In this document: positions 41,201 through 51,400 of the stretch, piece by piece
Numbering within the stretch: the stretch's first letter is position 1
Layout: each line of letters starts with the position of its first letter
DNA from: Notospermus geniculatus
Lineage: Eukaryota > Nemertea > Pilidiophora > Heteronemertea > Lineidae
DNA: 64,000 nucleotides
Reading direction: 5' to 3'
Assembly: GCA_002633025.1 (NCBI GenBank)
Contig: NMRB01000096.1
Coordinates: 259,208 to 323,207, forward strand
Position numbers and translations under genes: made by a program
Notes under the pieces: model-generated
What the model was told of the DNA's origin: nothing
Databases searched by the model: none
The model's input: only the letters and a program-made list of their open reading frames with translations

Positions 41201-42411
41201 TGAGATCATGCAGCCACTTATCACGGATCCTTCTACGTATACGGATAGAATTCTGTAGAACGAGGACAAATTTTGTGTACATTTCGATCCGTATACGTAT
41301 AAGGATCCGTGATGAGTCGCTGATCTCAACCTCCCTATCCTTACTTGTATTGCAGAACGCAACTAGTCAGTGTCTGAGGTCTTTCTGGCGAGTTTGGAGC
41401 CAACCACAGATCAGTTCCAAGGTCTTCCCTATCGCCATGGCGAGCAGGGGAGCGAGCAGACTCGACAACTTTCCATACTCAACGGGAATATTACATTTGG
41501 GGCGGAGTTGTGTCCCCGTGAAAGAGGGACTTCACAGCATCATCAAGTGCCTCAAAGCACAAGATGTCAGCAATATTGGTGAGTTAAGCATCAAATCGAA
41601 AGGTAAACAATCCTGCCCTTGTATTGTGTGATTAAAGCAGGTCAATATTACGAGTAGCTTTGTCGCAAATCCACTTGTAATTCATCAAAGACGGTCGATC
41701 ATGCATTAACAAAATCATGTATTCTTCATCAGGCACTCTTCAGAGGAATGACCGTATCAAGTCATGTACATGTTCTGTGTGTCGGCCGACCTCATCTCCC
41801 CGATCCCCGCGATCGCCGCGTGAGTTACTGTTCAACACCGAACTCAGAGGTAAGTCTCTTGTCCTCCAAATTTCCACTTCAGTTTGATCGATTGTCGCTG
41901 AGGGTGTGTGATCGATTCACCCCTTTGCTTAGATCTCTCATCTCTCATATCTATCACTCAGATAAATGCTCATGTTTTGTTTCTTCCGAAATATCCTTGT
42001 GGTAAATGAAATGTACATTATTTTTCAGGTTCTACATACCAGCAGTCAGCGTTCCACCGACCACAACCATCATACACAGCCCGTCTTCAGTTGACGACAA
42101 CTCCATACAGCGACGCCCTCAAAGCCGCAGCATCTGGACCCCTAAACAACGGACCACAGAATGCCGACCCGTCAAACATTTTGGACATTCCTGGTCCCAC
42201 AAACTGTCAGCCAGAGACAATGTTGTCCAGTCTAGACAATAGTTATCAATACAGTATCTACTCCTTCCTACATTCTTCTAATCGACAACTTCTTCCGAGC
42301 TTACCAACGACTTCCAACAATATAGCCTTCGTTCCGTCACTGCCAACGCCCACTCGTGGTTTATTGTATCCCCTAGTTTATAAACCTGTTGTAATAACGC
42401 AGAATTTTTAG
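35253..42411 (+). CDS. Unrecognised 861-aa protein (10 exons)
   Basis: The acceptor at 35252 precedes the first in-frame ATG (35270). Exons: 35253-36330, 36447-36495, 36718-36828, 38005-38210, 38398-38527, 38850-38990, 40768-40932, 41356-41578, 41733-41849, 42029-42411, with consistent phases (2,0,0,2,0,0,0,1,1). The donor after 40932 reads N-TAAAT, so the N is presumably G. Residues 1-390 are polar, Ser/Thr/Asp-rich and look disordered. Residues about 390-700 look folded, with hydrophobic strands and helices (QHITFAFPFMVDMLR, FSLPIALFTLYQRD, SLQDLIVSACVDCIMG) and an aromatic stretch (SFWRVW). Residues 708-712 hold CTCSVC, then an SPRSPRSP tract. The C-terminus is Pro/Asn/Ser-rich. No signal peptide or transmembrane segment. 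I do not recognise the family; the disordered-then-folded layout resembles regulatory or meiotic scaffold proteins, but that is a guess. Confidence 0.8.
36829..38004. other. Intron 3 of the unrecognised gene
   Basis: 1.18-kb intron between exons ending LPDNVQQ and starting AIKSFAIR. No repeat or nested gene seen. Confidence 0.7.
38610..38668. repeat. Fragment of the inverted-repeat family seen at 51516
   Basis: Contains tcgcaaattttcgaccccac and cggggtcttcctcaggc, matching one arm of the foldback at 51516-51700. Only one arm is present. Confidence 0.7.
38991..40767. other. Intron 6 of the unrecognised gene
   Basis: 1.78-kb intron. It contains the inverted-repeat element at 40342-40455 and otherwise nothing supported. 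Confidence 0.7.
40342..40455. repeat. Inverted-repeat element in intron
   Basis: Arms tattcataaaagtacttaag / agtagttttatgaatacggg, with taagtctaagtgtgatactt / aagtgcgacacttagactaa inside. About 114 bp, MITE-like. Confidence 0.85.
41191..41338. repeat. MITE family A, copy 1
   Basis: Ends atagggaggttgagatca and tgatctcaacctccctat are inverse repeats. Inside are two forms of ggatccttctacgtatacgg and its inverse. A second copy lies at 62693-62829 with its middle in the opposite orientation. Confidence 0.93.
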
Positions 42412-42496
42412 AAAATGTGGATGCGGGATGAGTCGAGATGGTGCGATGACTTCGGGGAAATAATTGCTGGTGTTTGAGATCTTTCGAAAAAGGCTC

Positions 42497-42599
42497 TCAC
42501 ATCGAGGCACACGCGACACGAACACGCAGGCGAACAATGGTCATCCCCATGAAACCTTTGTTCGCCTGCGTGTTCGTGTCGCCTGTGCCTCGATGTGAA
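42497..42599. repeat. Perfect foldback after the stop of the unrecognised gene
   Basis: tcacatcgaggcacacgcga / tgtgcctcgatgtga and cacgaacacgcaggcgaaca / tgttcgcctgcgtgttcgtg pair with a loop of about 20 bp. It would form a strong hairpin in the 3' UTR if transcribed. Confidence 0.9.
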
Positions 42600-42880
42600 C
42601 TCATTTCCCAGACACAAGGGTCCAGGGACGTATATATTATCGGCCATTCACTATCTCTGTTTTACAAGATACAATTCGTTGTTGTTGTCGCCACGGCACG
42701 GAAAGACGAGGATCACGTACAAAATGATGTTGTCTACAGTCAGTAATGTGTCTCTTCTAATGCACATTCCTTCTTAACATATCAGTATGTTATAAGTTGA
42801 TGAGTGATTAAAATGGTAAAATGGTAAAACTATCTTCCTTTGTACCTTAAAGAGTTTACCTATTTGCGTACTTCTTATAG

Positions 42881-43278
42881 ATATAATATGTATGTTGCCA
42901 AGAAAATCAACAGTCCATCTCATATTCTTAATCCATCACTACGACACCGAGAAATCCGGGACCTGACTTTTCCAACATTTCTGAAATTGGGCGATGTGAT
43001 GTGAGTCTATTTCCCATTCCATCATTATTCAAGGGTATATTGTTGACGATTTAAATCCAGCTGGGTGTTAATTAAAACCACCACCCCTTTCACATTTTAA
43101 TTATTGTAAATCATTCAAATATTTTGAAAAATACATGTAAATGTGTTTTGGCTTTTACGGTATATATTACTCCGATAACAGCGAGCAGGTGCAGACGCTC
43201 GCCATTCGTAGAGAAGGCGACACGGGATCCCACGACGGAGGTGAGTACCGTTTTCCTCTTGATAAGATCAAACTATAA
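42881..43278 (+). CDS. Two terminal exons of an unassigned transcript
   Basis: Exon 42881-43000 (acceptor ttcttatag, donor GTGAGT) is open in one frame, with ILNPSLRHREIRDL and FPTFLKLGDV. It ends in phase 2. The acceptor at 43181 opens the next exon in the matching phase, giving DVIEQVQTLAIRREGDTG and then EYRFPLDKIKL before TAA at 43276-43278. The joined peptide (about 71 aa) looks like an ordinary conserved protein end. It may be an alternative 3' end of the preceding gene or a separate gene whose start I cannot find. A GTGAGT inside the last exon (at 43241) could be a further donor. Confidence 0.5.
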
Positions 43279-43325
43279 TGAAGTTCACTTTATGCTGCAC
43301 AGTAGCCGACGTATGCTTCGCGAAA

Positions 43326-43536
43326 GTACGAAAGCCCAGAATGCTCATTCAAAATTCAACTTGAATTTTGAAGTGAGAAAATTACCACTTCAAAATTCAA
43401 AATTCAACATTGAATTTTGAAGTGAATAATAGGGCCACTTCAAAATTCAATATTGAATTTTGAAGTGAATAATAGCGCCACTTCAAAATTCAAAGTTGAA
43501 TTTTGAATTTTGAATGAGCATTCTGGGCTTTCGTAC
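43326..43536. repeat. Compound palindrome with internal ttcaaaattcaa units
   Basis: Outer arms gtacgaaagcccagaatgct and agcattctgggctttcgtac are perfect inverse repeats. Inside are three repeats of cacttcaaaattcaa..ttgaattttgaagtgaata, each itself a palindrome. Confidence 0.95.
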
Positions 43537-43761
43537 GAAAGTCCACAAGGCGTTCATTCCAATTTCGAACTAACTTCAAATGTTGAATATTTGAAATTTC
43601 ATATCGTCTCTGTTTTAAGAAACCTGTAACTGCAATTTTGCTGATTTTCAGGTTTTTGGTATACTGGGTAGCAGTTGTCCAGTATTTTCTTCTGTGAAAA
43701 GCTTATAAATGACTAGCCAATAGAAATCCAAGTCAATATTCCCCATTGTTTTCTTCTTTTT

Positions 43762-44555
43762 AGCTCACCGGTGAGCTTTAGTCGTCAGTCAGCGTCCGTC
43801 GTCGTCGTCGTCGTCCGTTAGCAGGGCACGTTTCGTAACCAAGTTTCGGTCCGATTCGATTCTTGGCTTGGCCTCCAGGTGGCCAAAACCAAAAACACAA
43901 AAAGTGTAATAACTCCTTAACTAATGACTGGATCGTCTCCAAATTTTTATCATACAATGTAGGTGTATCTAATTAGGATACATAACATATGTAACGGGTT
44001 TTTGATTTACTTTTTGATTTTTGACCTACTTTTCAAGGTCACAGAGGTCAAAGTTCGACAAAAGTAACGAACCTGCCGCAGTTCTTAATTATTTCACCGA
44101 GAGTCTTCATATCTTGCATAATCGTGTATTAGAGGGGTACCTTCAAAACTACCGAGTTTCGGCCCGATCGGACATCCAATATGGCCGCCAGGTGGCGTAA
44201 CCTGAAAATCATCCAAGCACTAAAACTCAGGAACGGCTTGACCCAGAGAGCTCAAACTAGATATTTACCTCCCAATACGGCCGCCAGGTGGCGTAACCAT
44301 TAAATGTGCTATAACTCAGGAACGACTTGACCCAGAGCGCTCAAATGTGCTATGTGGCTCCCTCTAGATGACCTTTATGTGCATGTGAAGTTTTGGCTCG
44401 ATCGGACATCCAATATGGCCGCCAGGTGGCATAACCCCAAAATCATTGAAGTCCTGCAACTTGGAAATGACTTGACCCAGATTGCTCATAACTGACATGC
44501 ACCTCTCTCTGTCATTTCACTATTATGCTCAAACGGGTGAGCACATGGTCCATGG
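43762..44555. repeat. Interspersed element with palindromic agctcaccggtgagct start
   Basis: Starts with agctcaccggtgagcttta and a (gtc)n tract, and ends near cgggtgagcacatggtccat. In the middle an approximately 115-bp unit repeats three times (around 44165, 44275, 44405), each with atggccgccaggtggc or close to it and gacttgacccaga. Similar elements are common in marine invertebrate genomes; I know no coding function. Confidence 0.75.
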
Positions 44556-45042
44556 ACCATTTCATTTGGGAACGTAGTGACAATACAAACCTAGAGAGAC
44601 CGTGACTGTTCAATAGGGTAGTACAATAAGGGGGAATATTCACACACAGCAATGGTTATAGATGTTACACCGGGCTTTCGTACCTTCACCCCAGAAGCAA
44701 CCCAGAAAAAAATCGTATTTGATTAACGAAATCAGTCCAGACTAGATTTCCATAAATATGATAATGTAGACTTACATGTATGTAAAATAGCCAATTAATT
44801 TCCAATTAAAATGTATAACATTCATTAACTTTTTCTCACACCAGCTGGATCGATTCATTGCATGGCATAGCGAGACAGCACTTACATGTATTATTATCAA
44901 TAATTATCATTTTAGAATATGTCATTCAAAATAACGCACATGTGTCCTGACAAACCGAGGCACACCCAGAGAAAGCAGCCAAGTGACAGAGCCTGTAAAA
45001 GACTAGTATTGTTCCTTGAATAACTAGTATACATGTAGTTCC

Positions 45043-45197
45043 TAAAGCGGGTGATCCACTGTTGCGATTTTGGCTTGAGATGGGGTTGCGTTCCCTTGCG
45101 GTTACCTTATAAGGACTTCCGATTGCTATATAAGGTAACCGCAAGGGAACGCAACCCCGTCTCAAGCCGAAATCGCAACAGTGGATCACCCGCTTTA
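45043..45197. repeat. Near-perfect foldback, 155 bp, upstream of the lectin gene
   Basis: taaagcgggtgatccactgt...tgcggttacctta is inverted as taaggtaaccgca...acagtggatcacccgcttta. Arms of about 67 bp differ at very few positions; the loop is about 20 bp. It ends 198 bp before the lectin ATG. Confidence 0.95.
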
Positions 45198-45394
45198 CGC
45201 AACCGGACTATGAGGTTGGTCAGCGTTCCCCTATGTTTGGCTGACAGTCTGTCATGTTCTGGTGGTACTTCGAAATATGGGCGTTTCGCATTTCTGTAGA
45301 CCGCCGTACCGTGGCGCTGTTGTGTATTCGTTCATTTTGTTCATCTTTGAGAGTGATGTCATGATGGTAGAGAGTGGTTCTTTTCTAGGGTTTC

Positions 45395-45461
45395 ATGATG
45401 ACGTCATTTGCGCACATCACGAGTTTAATCCTGTCCGTGCTGATATATACAGTGCATGCAG
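45395..45461 (+). CDS. Lectin gene exon 1: signal peptide
   Basis: The ATG at 45395 starts MMTSFAHITSLILSVLIYTV then HA, a short N-region, a hydrophobic core and a small-residue cleavage site. The donor GCAG|GTAGGA leaves phase 1. The second ATG (45398) would work equally well. Confidence 0.85.
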
Positions 45462-48400
45462 GTAGGATACAGGCACATTTCCTCACTCTAATTAAAAGAA
45501 ACACCACTCAGAGCGCTTGTGATTGTCTACCAGGGAAGGTTTCGGTTTCACTGCGGTCTTTCTCCGAATTCGATTTCCTTTTCTTTAAAACAAGATACAG
45601 TACTCCCATGCAGGCCTCGGCCAAACCCTCGTGTTTTTTGTTTCTTTTCCCTTACTTTGCCTTACAGGGACGGACGTGATCACCATTTGTGAGCATAACC
45701 GTGGCAGTATAAAATGCCCTTTTGGTGCAACGATTACCATAAACGCGGCTAACTACGGTCGAACGGACCCACACACCTGCGCATTGGGGAAGGTGCCTTC
45801 TTCCACCCAGAAGACAAACTGCAACCATCAGGCGAGGAGTTTGGCGGTTGTCAGGGGTCTCTGCAACGGGAAGGTGGCCTGCGATTTGACGGCAAGCAAC
45901 GGTGTGTTTGGCGATCCATGTGTTGGGACGTTCAAGTTCTTACACGTGCGATACCAGTGTTCATATCAAGGTAGGTTGTACTTCAGGGGCCATTTACCAT
46001 CATGGACAACGCTATCAGTTAAAGTAGCGCTTCTTTTCCTCAGTTATTGAAGACTTTCGGTAGTTCAGTCGACCCGCAAAGGTCCTTTTCTACGGCAGAT
46101 TTATTTTGCGCGCGGGAAAATAATAGGCGATCGGGGCCTCGACGAGGCTTCTCGAGTACCTCATTCGAGAAATCGGACACCTCGCACAAAAGTGCGTTTA
46201 TTGAGAAGACCGTTCAAATTCAACCACATAAACCACATATCAGTATTTAGCTAAGACATTGAACTTTCCATTTGTGTAATTTATTTTGGCATAAAGCAAA
46301 CGAGTGTAGAGAAATCATTTGAGAAATTTCGTCCTCCGCACAGAATTGGAGGTCATTTGGAGTAGAGCGTTGTTGAAAACATCGCCATAATTCCATAAAT
46401 ACTTGCCTGCATAAAACCAGCAAAACTGAATAGACGAAGAAACTATCAATCTCCAATCTGTGTTAATTTCATACTTCGGCATGGTATTCCAAGTTTTTGT
46501 ACGCAGTTTGAACGGCAGTAGGTGACGATTCTCGCAGCCATAACCTGGTTCCTTGGACTCCGACGTGGCGCTGATTGACGATTCTACCAATCAGCGCCAC
46601 CGTCGGAGCCCATGGAACCAGTAGACAATGGATAAGGGAAGGAGATTTCTTGAAAATGTGGTTGTGTTGCGGGGTGATTTTCAACCCCTCAGACATGCGT
46701 GCATACAACCACGCTTCGTATGTAGATTCTTCTATGTTATAACAACCCGAATGATCTAAGCAGAAGTTTCAAAATACTATTCCAAGAAAGTGTACGCACT
46801 TTGAAGAACGCCTGTTTTCGAAAACACAAGGTTACCTTTCGATCGATAACTCGGCCAAAACTGAACCGATTTCGATGAAATTTTCGGCAACTTTCGTAGA
46901 GAAACATCCATCAACATGTAAACATCACGCCACCATCAAACGTCTGACTAATCGTGCGTAATTAGTGATTGTTTTATAGCGTCTGCTACGCCTACGTCAC
47001 TGCCTCACTGTCGTTCAGTGATTTAGCAGTTAGTACCGCCAAATACCGCAGCTGACACGTCGTGGCGCTGTTCAGACCTTTGCGGGTCGACTGAGTTCAT
47101 GTCACATATAAAAGAATACCATCGGCAAAAACCATCGACCCTTTTCGAAAGTCAGCTCCGGTACAGTAAACCTAGCAATGTAATGTACGTGCACTCCCTT
47201 GCATTCCCTTGTTTGCATTGCTCGGTTTGTTTTACTCGGAGCAGACGTTCGAAAGCGGACTTTGCTACATGATTCCATTAGGGGCATTCATTTTTTTTTT
47301 GTTTAGGATACGGATGGATCGAGTTCCAGAATCACCAAGTGTTGGGCGGGAAAGAGTATAAGGGTGTAAAAACCCTTCCTGCTTGTAAAAACGCCTGTAT
47401 CAATATGGGCTCCTGTGAAGCCATCGATTGGAATAAACCTGGACGTCGTTGTTACACGTTCCCACAGCCTGGTGGACTGTTGAAGACCAATAAAGACGTT
47501 GATCGTTTCGTTAGAGGTATTTCTTCCTGATATATTCTCATACATGAAGATTTGTCGCCAAAAACTTAATCTGTTGTCGCCACACGCTGTTGCATTTTTC
47601 AATCAATTACTCTGTTCACCAATTAAATCTCTTTTTGCTTCAGTTGGACTTTTTATGGGACAGCCATTTGTCGACCTGATATCACTTGGTTACGCAGAGC
47701 AGGCACACCCGAAGAAGTTAGCAGGTCCGTATGGCACCTCGTTACCCGCGTATAGTTTCCCTGGAAAGGGAAATTATTACTTCAGAGTACCAAGTAACGG
47801 GAATTTTAACCTGCAGTCAATTACGATCTTCACATTCATAAATCAGGCAAAACTCCAAGATGGTCCGATCGTCGAATGGCCAGGCATGAACGGCAAACCA
47901 TACGGCACTCACTTCTGGATATGGGGAAAGACGCTCTTCGTCAACCTCATGCACAACAACGGTCAGAATCTTGCTATCCACTACCACCTTGCCGGGAGCG
48001 TACCACCTAACAAATGGAACTTCGTCGGCATGAGTTATGATCACATCACCGGTTATCTCCTGATGTGGGTAAATGAACATCTATTTGTCAAGAAAGTGGG
48101 ACAGATAATACTGGACACTGTTGGTGATGTCTACGTTGGTGTCAGGCCGAAGAACCACAATTACCATCCGTTCCTTGGCCAGTTGTCCGGTGTCACGCTG
48201 TTACCCCATGCCATCTCTCAGTCCCAGTACGTAACGTTCAGGAATGAGGTCTACCGTCTTATCTTCAGTAAGTAAAAAACACCTTAAGGGGCAAGATATT
48301 GCCACTTTTTGTCAACAGCCAGCGCCACCGGTGGTGATTGCATCATTCTCCAATTCCGTAGTCTTTCCCCTAGTGTTGGAGAATGTATGTAGAATACAAT

Positions 48401-51400
48401 GCTTGATACGTGGATACCCTAGGAACGAGAGTTACTCTACATGGGGCGAGGTTGATAAGCGGTAGTTTAACAACATTGCCAATAGAGGTCTCCCTTAACG
48501 CGGTATGTTTAGCGCAGGATAGGGAAGGAATACATTGGCCCTTTAAGTGTTTACGGTCGTGAGGTCGTCACCAACGAAAAGTTCATGGCAGTGGGCTTAG
48601 CGTATTTCGTAATATTGTTTCTTTACTTACGAGCAAAGATAATATAGAATTTTGTTACCTTTCTTTCCTTGCTAGGATTCATCCAAATTCCTCACCGTAA
48701 GTAGAAAACCTTATCTTTTGGACATTCCAACATACATGTGTACATGTCTTCCAGTTCCGCCTCTTCCCAATTTGTCATCTTGGGTAGGGTTCGCTCTAGA
48801 GTTGGGACGAGTTGGAAAAAGGCGAAATGGGGGTAAACAATAAACAATATTTTAATTTTCCTTACCCATGTCAACTAACCATTTCAATCGGGCCAATTCT
48901 GTCAGTCACATGATCATTTTTTTCAGTCACAATTTTCGGTGGACATCCATACTTCAATCTGATGTGGTCGGGATCTCCGGCGGCCAACCAGCCCAAGAAA
49001 GTAGCAGGTCCTTACGGCGGCAAAGTTGGAGCATACTACTTCTCGGGAAAGTCCAACATCTTCTTCAGAATACCAAATAACGGGCAGCTGAATTTAAAGT
49101 CCATGACCATGTTTATGTTTATGAGGCAGCCCAACGTCCAGGATGGTCAGCTTGTTGAGTGGTATGGAGGGAAGGGTGCAACCGCCGGTGTCCAGCTCGC
49201 AATCTGGCAGAAGAAGCTTTTCGTTAACCTTCGCCACAACAACGGCAAACCAGCTCAAGTTTCGTTTAATGTGGAAGGCAGTATACCGGCTAACCAATGG
49301 AACTTTATTGGGATGAGCTACAACCATATTACAGGGAATCTACTATTGTGGATCAACGGAGACACTTACGAGAAGAATGTAGGGAAATTTGCACCGGATA
49401 CCAAGGGCGATGTGTTTGTTGGAGTTCCCGCAAAGCCCAAGAACTTTGCCCCATTCCTCGGTTTCATGTCTGGTGTAAGCGTGGTGTCATATGCCATCAC
49501 TAAAGCACAGTACATTACGTTCAGGAACACCGTTGTCCTCAAATTCTTTGGTAAGTAAGATACAGTTTGTTGATTGGCTAAACAGTTGTCACAAGAGTTT
49601 TCACACAATCCCAGGAACATTTCCTTTGCCTTTAATAAGAGAATAGCACAAGACAGTTTCCTGATCAGCAGACTTCCAGGTCCACCTAACGGAAGGTCAC
49701 AGTACCAAAAATGATTAAAGCCAGTTAATATCTCCGTCCATCTTTGGGAAACGTCCTAAACCTTTCTGTCATTCCTTTCCAGGAATTCGTGCCCTTCCAG
49801 CAAGTAAGTTTACAAAAGTATGACCAAGAATCCTTGCCTCACTCCATTGATCACCAAAGGAACGCGTCGCCCCTCCAGAAATTCTTTCGATATCGAAAGT
49901 ATTCAATTTGGTGGGTTGGCATATCCCAAAAGTCCAAAATAACATTGTTTACAAACATTGTATGTAAACAATGAAGTCGTGATACATTATCTTTAATGCT
50001 GCAAACAAGCGGTTTCTCACGCAGTCGAGTCAGATGCCGCGACGCCCCCCCCCCCCCCNCCCGCTGATGGCGCTTGATACATCAGTTATACTCATGTGCG
50101 CTTACATCTACCAGTAGTGTATCATCATACTTTATTATTTCCATCTGATCATTACAGATTTCTGGTATACGGGTAAGTCTCGTCCATGGTAGGCACGATT
50201 CGTCTGCCGTCATCATCTCACGAAGGGTAACGTTAAGTTAACCCTCATCTATTGATAACGTGTACCAATAAAAATAACATGTACCAATAAAAATAACGTT
50301 AACGTTTGGTGTTATCCATCTCTTAAACTCTCTAGTCCGTTTTAGACCAATTTTAGATCTATATTTCTTCGGGTTTCTTAGGAACTGACGGATGGAAGGT
50401 CATCTATAACCACCAGGTGTTAGGCGGCATAGAATACTCCGGCGTCCACACACTTTCTGCGTGTAAGGCTGCCTGTGTTAAAATGGGTACCTGCAAAGCC
50501 ATTGATTGGAACAAACCCGGACAGCGTTGTTATACCTTCAAAAGTGCAGGTGGAAATCTGAGGGCCAATAAGGACGTCGACAGATGGATTCGTGTAACAG
50601 GTAAGCCAGTTATGGTACAAAAATATCTTGTTCCTCAGAAGAGGCTCTAAGACCAAAGATACTAATTGTAATATGTCCCAAAACCTCATTTAAAGGAGAA
50701 AATATAAGAAAATAAGAAAAAAAAAGAAAAATAAAGAAATACAAGGAAAAAGTAAAGAAGAAAATATAAGAACTTAGGAAAGTAACCCTTTCTTTGAATC
50801 CTAGGTTTCAGCAGGTACATCAAGAAAAAAAAATTACAAAAAAGAAAAAATAAAGAAAAAATAAAAAAATAAAGAAATATAAGAAAAGAAATAAAGAAAT
50901 ATAAGAAAATATAAGAACTTAGGAGAGCAATCCTTTCTTTGAATCCTAGGTTTCAGCAGATACATCAAGTTATTCAAACTTAACCTTCGTAATGGCGGCA
51001 TCTTCCAACTCACTTGGTTCCCCAATTTGAAAACGTGTATGCCGGGGACGGTGAAAGCTGGCACTGGCTGCAAAGTAAACGACATTCATCTGGTTTACCA
51101 ATGGATTCTGGTGCATCACAACCAATACAAGATCGACCTCACTAAGTTTCCAAACATCCCGAAAGTTTACCACATCTTTATCTTCAAGAAGGGAGCGGAG
51201 CCAGCATCTTTCAGAAGCGAGTAAGCAAAGGATGTTTTTATCTCTCATATATATCGCTTGTGTCCATTTTTGGTTTGTGGTACTCTTTCGACATCGAGCG
51301 TCTTCATCATCATCATTGACATGAAGTCTTTGAAATATGGTCTTTATTCGATCTGTAACGAAAACCATGCAATTTATTTACAAACCTCCGCACGACCTAT

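Larger units (their letters stand above)
43279..45394. other. Intergenic, repeats only
   Basis: No supported gene between the two terminal exons and the lectin gene. Holds the repeats at 43326, 43762 and 45043. Confidence 0.6.

Noticed and set aside
41370-41582. 70-codon alternative frame over exon 8 of the 861-aa gene
   Set aside because: It has an in-frame stop just after the acceptor, and only the other frame keeps phase with the neighbouring exons.
50957-51030. Acceptor tttcag at 50956 for exon 10
   Set aside because: With the phase-1 upstream exon this frame hits a stop at 51028-51030. The tag at 50949 gives the frame that matches copies 2-4 of the module.
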